From the NCBI GenBank assembly GCA_037157565.1, contig JAZHRO010000055.1, positions 42,129,001-42,193,000 on the forward strand: a DNA stretch of 64,000 nucleotides, in the 5' to 3' direction. The notes beneath the pieces are model-generated. The model was not told the DNA's origin. It searched no databases and was given only the letters and a program-made list of their open reading frames with translations. This document shows, one piece after another, positions 23,005 through 34,383 of the stretch. Source of the DNA: Thalassia testudinum (Eukaryota > Streptophyta > Magnoliopsida > Alismatales > Hydrocharitaceae). How positions within the stretch are numbered: position 1 is the stretch's first letter; each line of letters begins with the position of its first letter. Made by a program: the position numbers and the translations under genes.

Positions 23005-23262
23005 GATGGTGAAGTGGTAGAACTAACTTCTTTACTCGCATGTGTTCCTCATGCAAGAATCCTTACTCATTTTGGACTACATCCGGACAGCGATGTAGTG
23101 AAACAAACTTCTTTACTCGCATGCGTTCCTCATGTGAGAACTCTTGCTCATTTTGGATTATATACAAGCGACGATGTAACGGAACTAACTTCTTTATTCA
23201 CATGCATTCCTCATGCAAGAACCCTTACTCATTTTTCACTACACCCAGATGCCGATGCAGCG
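23005..23262 (-). repeat. 81-bp tandem repeat at the 5' end of the RTE LINE
   Basis: Units begin GATG at 23005, 23092, 23173 and 23254: the first unit is 87 bp, the next two are 81 bp, and the last is partial. Each contains TTCTTTA.TC.CATGCGTTCCTCATG. Because the period is a multiple of three, the array stays open on the + strand, but that frame has no independent coding support. Confidence 0.8.
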
Positions 23263-23275
23263 CGTCACAAGTAGG

Positions 23276-25309
23276 GAACATCCCAACAAAATCTGAGTGT
23301 TTGCTAGAATCTATTTTTAAGAAAAAACTAGTGATCTGATTCATTAAGAATATGGCATTGAGTGATCGAATCAATGTCATATTCTTCTTTTTTTCTTAAG
23401 AAAAAGTGATGAAAATGTGAGCATAGTGATCTACTGATTCATTAAGAATAATAGCACGATTACATCAGAACTTCGAGTGCTCCAAAAACTGCAAGTTGAA
23501 CACTGTCACATGCTTTTATACAAGTAGGTCGCAAGCCTTAAACAGAAACAAATTTCTTAATTGTCACACTCCTTAAAAAAGAAAGAAAGAAAATTATATT
23601 GCCACGTAATTAACAGTATTGTCCAAATAATATAATTTGTGAAAAATCAAACAGACATTTTGTTTCGATTAAACACTTTCAACAAGTCAATCTTCACACA
23701 TTTATAATGAGCCCGGAGTAAACTCAAGTAAGATTCGAAATATTAATTTCGATGTCATTTCAATAAATTTTTAAGTATATATTTCGTCAGTAACCGAGAG
23801 CACACTATAAAAATGCCTGTCTTTCGATGTCGATACCTCAAAAATAGTCTATTTTGGAGGGTATGTCAAGGGCAAATCGACAAAAATGACAGAAGCAATC
23901 AAAATGATTAAAATTTTAAAAATAACTACTAAACAAATATTTCCATTTAAATCATCAACCCCGTCTTCTACTTCCAATTTAAATGGATAACTATTTCTAA
24001 AATTAAGGATTACATGAAGAAAAACACTAATGCTAATTGAAACTTAGGATTTTATTTTTAGGAATTAAATAAATATGCCCTCAATTCTAAATTGTGATTG
24101 GACCTATATATTTGTAATAATGGTAAATATAGACTCTAGTGTGTAGTTCTACTCTATAATTATGGATAGATGTGGAATAGAATCAAATTACAAGAGAAGA
24201 CTAAGGCAGTAGTTGTAGTTGCCTTACGTCAACGAAAAATCATTCTCTTGAGGAGAGGAGAAAGTTAGGGTGAGGCATTCATGTAGGTAGAGGATTAAGG
24301 CAAAGAGCTTGATATTTAGTTCTTCCAACGGTTATTAGAGTTGTTGGCATCAAGTAAGCATGAATTGAAGCTTTATTAAACTCTCTTTTGAGGTATGTAC
24401 AGCAACAAGAGGTTTAGAACATAGCAGCTGCAACAACATCAAACAACAAAGAATGAGAGAAACAGCAGTAGCAACTATCGAAATACTAAGTGCATTTCGC
24501 CAATGCCGACCAAAATTGAAGGGAAGAATGAGAGTAGCAACAGCAGTGATGGAAATGAATAGTAGTAGTAGTGAAGAACGGGAGAAGAGCAATAGTAGCA
24601 GTGGAAAGGAAGAGAGGTTAAAACCGCAACGAATGTTTTAAATATCAATATCAATATTGCAATGAAAAGTCAAAAAAAAGGATATATTGTTGATATCGGG
24701 GGAAATTTTGGTGAAATCACTCAAAATGACTTAAAATATTATAACATAAAGAAATGCATAGGCCTTAGAAGATTAAAAGCATGATATACAGATTACCAAT
24801 ATATGGAAAAAATGATACATAACCTGTATCAGTATTTTCCATGTTAGCGATATGCAATATGCTGATACATAACTTGTGGAGTAGCAGCAGCAAAGCAATA
24901 GTAATGCAACCAGCAATAACAAGAAGCAACAGTAATGGCACGTGGCACGCATAGTAGCAGTAGCATGCGTAGTGCATGTGACCAGTAGGAAACACTACGT
25001 GCAACTTGACACGCCGTCAGCATGCTGCCAAAATCCCAGCATTTCGATAACTCTATTATATCGATATGGTAACATGCCAAAAACCTTCATTTCGCCAGCA
25101 TGCTATAACAGGCTTGATGGTATTTCCATCACTAAACTCAAGACAACTCGAAAAAAAAAAAAAAGCCTTATCAGCTTGTTTCATACCAGGCCCAAATAAC
25201 TAAACAACAACCGATAATAATCCTCAATTCTTGCATCATATCCTTCCAATTCAACTTTTGACAAGGAGTGTGTAAAAGTTGTGAGCATTACCAGTAAAGT
25301 TATTGATTA
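23276..25309. other. No gene seen
   Basis: AT-rich DNA. Two stretches (about 24420-24620 and 24875-24970) are rich in CAG/CAA/AGT triplets resembling decayed microsatellites. No credible frame or boundary of a mobile element was found. Confidence 0.55.
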
Positions 25310-25536
25310 GGCTAGAGTGTTGGAAAAGGGAAGAGGCTTGAAGGGTGGAGGTCTTATTAGCGATTCCTATTCTTACTTTTTACATATGGTTTTTCCTCCC
25401 CAAGAAAATCTTGGACAAGATAATTGGATTGAGAAAAAAGTTATTCTCCAAGTTGAAGGGGGATTAGAGGTGTAGGACAGCTTCGGTGGTATCATAGAAA
25501 GCTAAGTGTCTTTGAATTGTCCACCATAATTCAAGC
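25310..25536 (+). pseudogene. LINE-A: L1 ORF2 fragment, left part
   Basis: Reads 'LKGWRS' then 'PRKILDKIIGLRKKLF' in a neighbouring frame. This matches the segment after the RT of plant L1 ORF2 ('W..R...GGR..LI.....IP...LDKI..IRR.FLW'). It stops at the hAT-2 edge and resumes at 41080. Weak but consistent. Confidence 0.5.
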
Positions 25537-26239
25537 TAAGGGTACACAAATTAGATTTGATTAGATTTTACTAAACCCATAATCCAATTCACTCTTTTTG
25601 AATGGAGACTTTTGCAATAAAATCCAATTCAAGGACCACTCCAATACAATCTAATCCATAAAATTTCAAATTGGTTCAAATTAAATCAAATTTAATTATT
25701 TTTTCCCAATGATACATGATTTTGCACATGTTTTCCAATTAGTTGATGCAAAGTTTGAAAGAATAGGATTGTAAAATTTAAATTTAAAGTTTATTATTTC
25801 CCTACTAGCACAATGACGTTGATATCTTTCAAAAAAAATTGAAAATTTATATTAAAGATATCCACCATTATTTACTTCATGAACTTATAACAAAATAAAG
25901 GAACAAACTTCTTAATGGCAATGAAGGATGTGTAGTTGGTCGAGATAGCGGAGGGGATGCTCAATGTTCAATAGGGAAAGTAGGGAGCAACGGTAAGGGG
26001 TTTAGGGCTTACTTACTAGGTTAGGGACAAAGAACGGATTGGGGGGAGGGGAGGGGATTTGGAAGTAGGGGGATTATTACCACATATACTATAAGTAACA
26101 AGATTTCCAATATAAATGGTTGCGGCAATTGAAGTGGAAGAAGTGGAGAAAAGGGGAGAGCAATGAGTAGGGGAGAGCGTGAAGGTGCAAAAGTTCGTAA
26201 GAAGGTGGAAATCCGAGGGACATCATGTGATGATGTAGG

Positions 26240-27387
26240 GCTTGGTGCAGGTGTCGAACAAGAGAAGATCGCAAAGGAAGGTAGGGCTCGACGAGCATGG
26301 TATCCTCTATTTTAAATGTCATAGCATAGGCCACTTTGCGAGAGACAATTGTAATCCTATGTTATGTCTCCATTGTCGAGGGATTGACCACCGTAAAAGC
26401 TCCTACACGAAGAGGAGATTGATATCAGAGCACTTACCGCCACCGCCTCTAAATGCTCCTCAATTGGAAGTTACTACCCTGTGGTAACCGACGATGGCCC
26501 GCTTGACTTCGTCCTAATGACAACTCTGGTGGGGGATGTGTTACACGAAGAAACCGTGTTGCTGGAGGTGAGGATGGGGCTTCATCGTGGGTGGTTGAAG
26601 ACTGATGATTTTAGACTCCCCGCATCCGCCCTCGAAGATTTCTACTCTTTGGCCTTGTACCGTGAGACCTCGATCGTCTTTGTTTTGAGGAAGTGGATGT
26701 TGGTAGTGTACACATCCACTAGAGGCTTCCGACGCATCATAATGGGGCTATTAAGGAGCCTTCAACAAAGGAGGTTATGAAGATCTTCATCTATGGTGTC
26801 CCTCTCCGCTTGAGAACGTTGGAGGTCTTGGAATCCATCTGTGCCCCCTCCACGAGGTTGAAGGCTTACAATGGTCTTAGGATTCAAGAAGGAGATTTGG
26901 CTTCAATTGCAGTGGATGTCGAGGCGACTATAGGTCGTGTTATCCTGGAGAAGATAATTCTCCATCACGGAGGGTCCTCGTGGGTACTTGTTTGAGGGTA
27001 GCAAGAAACAGCACCCAAAACCACACTTTTGCACAAGTTGTTACTTGCAGAGCTCCAACGTCAGCGTCGACGCAAGGACCAACGATGCACCAAGTATGGA
27101 AGATCAAGGAATTAGTTGTGAACCTTGGGAACCAATCAAGGAAAGCACTGAAAGATCTGGGGTGACATAATTCGCCCCAAGAACTTCCTCTTCTGACGAT
27201 TACAAATGTGGTAAGTGGGGTGAAGGAGCACCTAGCTCTTCTTGCAATATATAGGGGGCATCTAGAGACGAATACAAATCCAAAGCCAATAAGTTGAGTG
27301 GGTCAAGACTTTCTTTTTTGACCCATCTTCTAATGGGTCAAGACTTTCTTTTTTTCTCAATGAGAGTGGAACACTTTTTTCTCCAAT
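26240..27387 (+). pseudogene. LINE-C ORF1-like protein with zinc knuckles (broken)
   Basis: Reads 'YFKCHSIGHFARDNCNP' and 'LCLHCRGIDHRKS' (about 26305-26400), two CCHC-like knuckles with some Cys/His positions altered. A DUF4283-like hydrophobic region follows in a new frame (26481-26995). L1 ORF1 proteins bind the element RNA. The reading is interrupted by copia-4 at 27388. Confidence 0.55.
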
Positions 27388-27392
27388 GATCC

Positions 27393-27507
27393 TGTCGAGT
27401 CGTTTATATTTTTGATTGGTTTTCCTCTATAATTATTCACACACGTCTCTCTATATAAAGAAGTGTAGGATTTCTCTTTGAAATATGATTAATAATTTTG
27501 TCTAACG
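27393..27507 (+). repeat. copia-4 5' LTR (internally shortened)
   Basis: 115 bp versus 141 bp in the 3' LTR. The missing 26-27 bp correspond to GAGGGTTGCTATGTTATTG and following bases at about 31033-31058. The TATA-like core CTCTCTATATAAAG is retained. Confidence 0.85.
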
Positions 27508-27519
27508 TGGTATCAGAGC
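27508..27519 (+). other. copia-4 tRNA primer-binding site
   Basis: TGGTATCAGAGC, a perfect 12-base match to the initiator-Met tRNA complement. Confidence 0.88.
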
Positions 27520-27921
27520 GCGGTCCTAGGTCGGGCTCTAATATCCCACCCAAATCAAGCCCCAAAAATCGTCCACCCTAACTTTAATCTCTTCTCTCCT
27601 CCCACCGAAGCCACCAGCAACCACCATCGACAGTAGCAACCAATAGCAACAGCACCAGCAACAGGCAACGCAGCCAGCAGTAGTAGCCAACGGCAGCAAC
27701 AGCAGCCGACGCCGCCCATGTAGGGCAATGCTGGTTCTGCTTGATGCACCGACCTATTGTAGGGCATGTATGCTAAAGAGGAGTGCCCCCTTTATGGTGG
27801 ATTTTGGGTCCCTTTTTTCCTAAAAAAATCATGTTAACTTCCTAATTTGCTTCTTCCAACACTCAACATCATGTTTCTTGGCATATTCTCCTTGGCTATC
27901 ATATGACTTGGTTGAAGGAAG

Positions 27922-30900
27922 ATGGCCTTCCCTAATGTTGAGGCAAGTATCTTTGCCGAACAGAGATTGGCAAGTGATACAGTAACCATCACCCGGAATG
28001 AGTATGAGAGACTACTTCGAGGTTGCGGCCATCATGAGGGTTTTAGGGGAAGCTCCGACTTAGTGTCTCTTGCCAATGACAAGAAACATGATAGCACCAA
28101 GTGGTTGGTTGATTCAGGAGCCTCAAGACACCTTAGTCGAGATCGAAGTTGGTTTACTAATCTTAAACCCATGTCTGTAGGCAAAACGGTTCAAGTTGCA
28201 GATGGCAGGCACTCCAAGATAGAGGGTTAAGGAGAGGTGCTAGTGACCTCCAAGTTGAGATTGTTTAATGCTTTGTTTGTGCAAGATTTTCCCATCAATC
28301 TACTCTCGATCAGTAATATCACTAAGAAGCTTAATTGTCGGGTTATTTTTGATGAAGTGGGATGTGTCTTTGAAGACAAATTGACAGGAAGGACAATTGG
28401 CAGTGGTCATGTAGAGGGCGGTGTTTATCGTCTGGTTCAGTCTCTATTTGCTGTTGCATGTCACGGAGGCGTCTCTTTTACTGCTAGGAGTACTTTTCAG
28501 TGGCATTTTAGACTTAGGCATCTTCCTCTATATTGTCTTTGACGTGTTATTCCACACATCCCCTGCAACCAAGATCACTTGTGATGCTTGTCAAATGGGA
28601 AAGCACCACCGTGCCTCTTACCTAGTGAGCACTCATCCTAGATCCAAAGCCTTGTTTGAGTTGCTACATATAGATGTATCAGGTCCAAGCCAAATTCCAG
28701 ACAGGCATGGTCATCGATATTACTTGGTGATTGTTGATTTCTCACACCTATCATGGGTATTTCTCTTGAAAAATAAATAAGATGTTTGATTTATTTTTTA
28801 GCATTTTTTGTTGAAGATAAAGAATCAATATTCAACGGTTGTTAAAATAGTAAGATCTGATAATGCACTTGAATTCTGCACCATCAGACTGTCTACTTTT
28901 TATAAATCCCATGGAATTATACATTGGACCACATGTCCTCATACTTCTCAACAGAATGGGGCAGCTGAGAGGAAACATTGCCACCTTTTGGATGTAGCCC
29001 ATACTTTGTTAATTCACCATAGTATACCACAGTTATATTAGGGAGATGCCGTTCTTACTACGTGTTACTTAATCAACAAAATGCCCAGTTCAGTACTTCA
29101 TGAGCAGATTCCTTGGCACATCTTGTATCCTGACCGAGAGCTTTTTCATGTGCCACCACGAGTATTTGGCTGTGTTGCCTTTGTTCATCTTCTTTCCCCA
29201 AGTCGAGATAAGCTTGCATTACGAGCAGTTAAGTGTATATTTTTAAGATACTCACATACTCAAAAAGGGTATAGATGCCTGAATCCCATTACCGGGAGGC
29301 ACTATGTGAGTGCAGATGTTACCTTTCCTGAATCCATTCCGTATTTTTCCACGGCTGCTCGAGGAATATCTCCTAAGGTTATGGACGTGCCCATGCCTAT
29401 CCCGCCTATTCCCTTGGAGAAAATACACGTTTCTGCTCCCCTTGTTCCTGCTACTAGACCCGTTAGGTTTTCTGAGCCCACTGTACCAGCAAGTTCCCTT
29501 GACACCCAGGTTCCCACTACGTACCAGCAAGTCATGCTTGATCTAAAATGACGTCAGGCCATAGAGGATGAGATGGCTGCTCTTCGTTCCAAAGCGACGT
29601 GGGAGCTTACTTCACTTCCTGCAGAAGCACGAGTGGTTGGATGTCGTTGGGCCTTTGCCTTAAAATACAATCCTGATGGGTTTATTTCAAGGTATAAGGC
29701 TCGGTTGGTTGCAAAGGGATTCACTCAGACCTATGGGGTAGATTCCTTTGACACTTTTTCTCCAATGGCACGGCTATCGACAATGCGGACTTTGATGTCT
29801 GTTGCAGCCCATCTTAAGTGGCCTCTCTATCAGCTTGATGTGAAGAACGCCTTTCTATATGGTGATCTTCAGGAGGAAGTTTACATGCAGCAGCCTCTGG
29901 GATTTGAGATTAAGGGGGAGTGTCTATAGACTCCAGAAAGCCATTTATGGACTTAAGCAGAGTCCGCGTGCATGGTTCCAGAAGCTGTTTGAGGTGATAC
30001 AGGTGATAGGCCTTCAGAGATCCTCTACAGATCATTCCTTATTTGTTCGGAAGAGTGACAGGGGAGTTGTACTTCTGGTATATGTTGATGACATCATTAT
30101 TCCTGGTGATGATGAGGCTGGGATAGTTGAGGTGAAAAAAATCTTAGTTGATAGGTTTGTAATGAAGGACTTGGGCCAGTTGAGATATTTTCTAGGCATT
30201 GAGGTAGCAAGAAGCAAAGAGGGCATTGTACTTTCACATCGTAAGTATGCTCTTGATATACTACAAGAGACAGGGATGTTGGGGGCGAAGCCTACCAACA
30301 TACCCATGGATCCCAAGGGGCATCTATTTGATGCTAAGTCAACACATGTTGACAGCAGAACTTATAAAAAGCTAGTGGACAAGCTGTTATTTCTTTAGCA
30401 GTTGGGAAGTTGAATTAGTTCATGGATAGGCCTACCAAACAACATTGGGAGCCAGCAATGCAAGTGCTTGATATCTAAAGAAAGCACCTGGACGTGGCAT
30501 ATTATTTACTAGAGGCACATCGATGGCAGTGGTTGGCTATTCTAATGCAGATTATGCTGGTTGCTTGACAAACAGAAAATCAACTACTGGTTTCTGCATT
30601 TATGTTGCTGGGAACTTAGTCATATGGCAGAGCAAAAAACAAGGAGTGGTATCTAGATCTAGTGCAGAGTCTAAGTACCATACTATAGCTCAGATTGCTA
30701 TAGAGATGGTGTGGGTGAGATCAGTTTTACAAGATTTACATATGCAAGAGGAGAAGCCTATGGAGATGCGGTGTGATAACCGTACTGCCATTTATATTGC
30801 TAACAACCCTATGTTTCATAAGCGCACCAAACACGTCGAGGTTGACTATCACTACACCCGAGATATGATCCAGTGTCATCTATACCACTTATGTTTCTTC

Positions 30901-30990
30901 TAATAACCAGACAGCAAATATTTTCACCAAGCTCTTAGTTGATCTACATTTGACGTCTGTTGTTCCAAGGTGAGCATGATTGACATCTAT
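27922..30990 (+). pseudogene. copia-4 pol polyprotein (broken)
   Basis: Starts MAFPNVEAS. Protease 'WLVDSGASRHLSRD' (about 28102-28143) has an intact DSGA. Pre-integrase runs 28237-28610. Integrase retains both visible acidic motifs, 'SDNALEFC' (about 28856) and 'QQNGAAERKH' (about 28950-28980). The linker precedes RT 29573-30398, with '[13 protein letters not shown]' and an intact YVDD (about 30080). RNase H runs 30523-30990. It is broken by stops at 28228, 28540, 29549 and elsewhere, but has the best-preserved catalytic motifs of the copia set. Confidence 0.87.
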
Positions 30991-31009
30991 GCTCCAGTTT
31001 GAGGGGAAG

Positions 31010-31150
31010 TGTTGAGTCGTTTATATTTTTGAGGGTTGCTATGTTATTGTTTATTTCTGATTGGTTTTCCTCTGCAATTGTTCCCACACCTCTCTATATA
31101 AAGAGGTGTAGGGTTTCTCTTTGGAATATGATTAATCATTTTGTCCAATT
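31010..31150 (+). repeat. copia-4 3' LTR
   Basis: 141 bp from TGTTGAGTCG to GTCCAATT, full-length form with the palindromic CACCTCTCTATATAAAGAGGTG core (about 31087-31108). Confidence 0.88.
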
Positions 31151-31729
31151 GATCCAATGCAGGAAAATCAAATGGTTCTCTCCAAAGAGACGTTTTTGCC
31201 CTCTTCCATGCAATGGAACCCGAGTTTTGGTGTTGCACAGGTGTTTAATGAGGTTTAACATTGTGCGACAATGAAGGAGTCATTAAAGTCACCTAGTCCA
31301 ACTTCAATGGGTGAAGGTAGTGCTCATTCGAAACCTCTGTTGGAGGTGATCACTCCTACGCCACCTAATGATTCAAGGAGTGAAGATGTGGTGGCTCCAA
31401 TTGATGGTGATGTATGGCTGGGTTCTGGTCATGTTGAGGAGAATGGACCAAAGAACATTTTAAACTCTCAAAGATCTAGTGATTCTATGGCTTCCAGGAC
31501 CTCTAAGCGCCGCCAATCCTCCCCAAGAATACCATCTTGGAAGCCTTATTTGCCTCCACAACTGCAGTTGGTATATAAAAGGAAAAACATGTCTCCCAAA
31601 GACAAAAGGTCAAATGCCAAAAGCGCTTCGTGTAATGATGATGTCAAAAGGACTATGGATACGATAATTGGGGCACAAAGACATGAAACTGCTAGGGGAT
31701 CAAGAACCTCTATTGCTATCAATGGTTAA
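31151..31729 (+). pseudogene. LINE-C ORF1, C-terminal part
   Basis: Continues LINE-C across the copia-4 site: '..LFSP' before the insertion joins 'MIQCRKIKW' after it in the same frame. From 31271 an open stretch rich in Ser, Pro, Lys and Arg runs to the TAA at 31727, one base before the ORF2 ATG region. Low complexity is typical of this L1 linker. Confidence 0.55.
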
Positions 31730-32652
31730 GATTTTAACATGGAATGTTAGGAGCCTTTGTGATTCTGTGTGAAGGAGGGTACTTCATCATTATGATGTAC
31801 AGTGGGAGTGGGGGGCAGACTTCTTAATGGTTCAAGAAACAAAGTTGGAGTCTCTTGATGTAGTGGTGAAGAGACGAAATGGGAGAGGAATTTTTTATTT
31901 CTTTGTAGAAGCTAACCCAATTGGTAGATCAAGTAGGATGTTGATAGCTTGGAAAGGGGATCTTTCAACCTAATCTCTCAACCTTCTAGCAGATGGTTTC
32001 TTTCCGGGTGCTTTTTGTAGGATCTCTTATGGAATGACTTGTGTATTTACAACTATTTATGGGCCTTGTGATGAGAATTGGTGAATTAACTTTTGGGAGG
32101 AGCTTTGCCAAGCTGCTATTTTCACTAGTGGCAAACCATGGCTTGTTGGTGGAGACTTTAATGCCACTTTGCATATTGAAGACAGATCGAATGGGCATCG
32201 TGACAGGTCTATGGAATCCTTTGTAGACCTCGTGGATGATCTAGGGTTGCATGATATCCCTATTGTTGGAACAAAATTTGTGGAGAAATTCTAGTGGCTC
32301 GAAATCAAAATCTGATAAGCTCCTTTATTATGAAAAGTTTCAATTTGCTGATGCCACGCTCCGCCATGACCTTTTTCAAACCATACACCATTAATGTAAT
32401 CCTCCAATGAAGGGAAGTCTATCTCATCCTATTTCATATTTGACAAGTCTTGATTCTTGGAACCTAGGTTTAGAGATCTAGTTAAATATTGGTGGATTGA
32501 GGTACCTTTATCTTCTTCAACTACAAGAATTTTGGCATACATGTTATTGCATTTAAGGGCATAGCTAATTGTTTTTAGAAGTTTCCGAAAAGAAGGGAGA
32601 ACGCCAAATTAAACACTTTGCAAGCGACGGATAGCCTTGATAAGGACAATAT
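31728..32652 (+). pseudogene. LINE-C ORF2 endonuclease domain (broken)
   Basis: Opens 'ILTWNVRSL' at about 31732, the standard start of plant L1 ORF2. 'MVQETKLE' (about 31828) follows; its Glu is a catalytic metal ligand. 'WLVGGDFNATLHIEDRSNG' (about 32138) is the GDFN block. Stops at about 31770, 31972 and 32083 break it. The later part, about 32460-32640, reads the linker 'LVKYWWIEVP' up to the copia-5 edge. Confidence 0.8.
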
Positions 32653-32810
32653 TGTTGGTAAAGCACTCTAGTTATGTATTGTTTCTACTTTTGTGTCATT
32701 TATTATTGTTTTTTGTCCTGTTGAATTTATGTTGTACTTTTGCCAACACCTCTCTATATAAAGAGGTGTAGGGTTTCATTTGAGAATAAGAAAAATCATT
32801 ATCTCCTACT
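32653..32810 (+). repeat. copia-5 5' LTR
   Basis: 158 bp from TGTTGGTAAAGCAC to ATCTCCTACT, with the palindromic ACACCTCTCTATATAAAGAGGTGT core also seen in copia-4. Confidence 0.9.
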
Positions 32811-32822
32811 TGGTATCAGAGG
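32811..32822 (+). other. copia-5 tRNA primer-binding site
   Basis: TGGTATCAGAGG, eleven of twelve bases of the initiator-Met complement. Confidence 0.85.
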
Positions 32823-33552
32823 ACGGTCCTAAGCCAAGTTTTGGTATCCCACCGAGAAAAACCTCGAAACCCTAACACTAAAAGGCCCTCTTCCTTCTTC
32901 CATCACCAGCCTATCTCTCTCCTCCTCGTCGGCGTAGGGTCATCTCCACCGGCTCTTAGCATCGACAGGGAGTCTCGTGGGGGGGAACACAGGGCCCCAT
33001 CGGGTGGTGCACCTCCAGGCAACATGCCGCAGAGGTCATTGGAGCCTCGTCGAACCTCACAATAGCGCCTAACCCACTTCAGGTGGCGGCGCAGGGACCG
33101 GTGCAAGATCCTTAGGCGACGCTGCTAGGGTCTCGCTACTCTTAAGCGATGCCGCACTAGCTGAAACCTTCCTAGGCACCGCCACTGGCCGATCTCGCTG
33201 CCAGAGGCGCCGCCAGCACCTTCCACCGACAGCGACGCCGCCAACAGCGACGCAAGGTGCCGCCACAGCCCATCTTTAGCCCTATTGTGGGTCTGACAAG
33301 CTTTGCATGGTGATCCTCCAGCCAGAAAAGGGACGCACCACCCTGTAGAAGCGTTGTTAGGGTATTTCTTGTACCCTAACATGCGCTAAATCTTGATTCA
33401 AACAGTGTGTGCGACTCCTAAGATGTTTTCTAGGGTCTTTTAACCTTAGATCTCATGGTCAAGAGATCGTATCTCTCTGTTGTGTGATGTTTCATATCTG
33501 AATATTGGTTTCAGATCGTATCTGTGGCATCTTGTGGCAGTCCTAAGGCACG

Positions 33553-34383
33553 ATGGCCTCCTCAAGCTCTTCGGAAGTGCCGTCAATTACCGCAACGGAC
33601 AATGGGGGCTATAATCCTCTTTCTTTGTTCCTATCACCAAGCTAAATGAGACCAATTATGTTAGGTGATCTCAAACTTTCCTCATGATAGTTGAAGGGCA
33701 TGATAAGGAGCATCTATTGCTGAAGTTGGAGCCGCAAGATAAATCAGGGAAGAATGCCATATGGAAAAAAGATAATTCAATGGTCCGTACTTGGATCATA
33801 AATTCTGTTGAACCTCAGATTGGTAATGGAATTATGTACTATAAGACCACCAAGGAAATGTGGGATTCTTTACATGACACGTATTCACATGAGAAGAATT
33901 CCAGTAGGGTGTTTGAGATTCATCATGCCATTAGTAGTCTCAAACAGGAGGGTCAGTCACTTTCGCAGTACTATGCCATTCTAAAGGGACTACTTGAAAA
34001 GTACAATACCTGTCGACCAGTCTGCACTTGTGCCCCTCAGAGGGCACAGGAGTATGCTGTCCTACAGTTTCTTGACGGACTTGGACAAGACTATAAGGCT
34101 GATAGGTCCCAGATCCTTACTTTGGTTGAGCTTCCATCTCTAAAGGAGGCTTATAGTCGAGTGAGCAAGATGGTTGTTAGGCCATCCATGTCAGATATTA
34201 GACAAGTACATGTGCTTGTTGCTATTGCACGTGGAGGACGTGGTGCTCCATCCATTAGAGGAAGAGGACGTGGTGGCTGTGGTACGAGTGATAGACCTCG
34301 CACCATCTGCTCACATTGTGGGAAGATTGGACACACAGAGGCCCATTGTTGGACGAAACATGGTCGACCTCTCATGGCCAACT
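33553..34383 (+). pseudogene. copia-5 gag
   Basis: The likely start is the ATG at 33553 (MASSSSSSEV). One frameshift near 33610-33640 and a TGA at 33667 separate the N-terminus from a long open reading (33684-34383). That part has 'AIWKKDNSMVRTWI', 'YSHEKNSSRVFEI' and 'LPSLKEAYSRVSKMV', an Arg/Gly-rich stretch, and an intact CCHC knuckle CSHCGKIGHTEAHC (about 34309-34350). Gag forms the virus-like particle and binds RNA. Confidence 0.85.

Larger units (their letters stand above)
20121..23275 (-). mobile_element. RTE-type LINE, near full length
   Basis: A minus-strand non-LTR element of about 3.15 kb, the usual RTE length. It has an AP-endonuclease region (22980-22520) and then a reverse transcriptase (about 21650-20480). 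The 3' end carries short TTG repeats (AACAACAACAA on the + strand at 20121-20136), as in RTE elements, rather than a poly(A) tail. The 5' side has an 81-bp tandem repeat. No clean TSD was found. Confidence 0.8.
27393..31150 (+). mobile_element. copia-4: gag-less Ty1/copia retrotransposon
   Basis: 5' LTR 27393-27507, primer site 27508-27519, pol from about 27922, purine tract GAGGGGAAG, 3' LTR 31010-31150. A perfect 5-bp TSD GATCC is present (27388-27392 and 31151-31155). Gag is absent: sequence after the leader enters just before the protease. The element is only 3.76 kb. Confidence 0.9.

Noticed and set aside
22993..23339. Open + strand frames of 93-99 codons with repeated 'LLACVPHARTLTHFGLHP'
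   Set aside because: They arise because the 81-bp repeat is a multiple of three, and they run antisense to the RTE LINE. Nothing else supports a protein.
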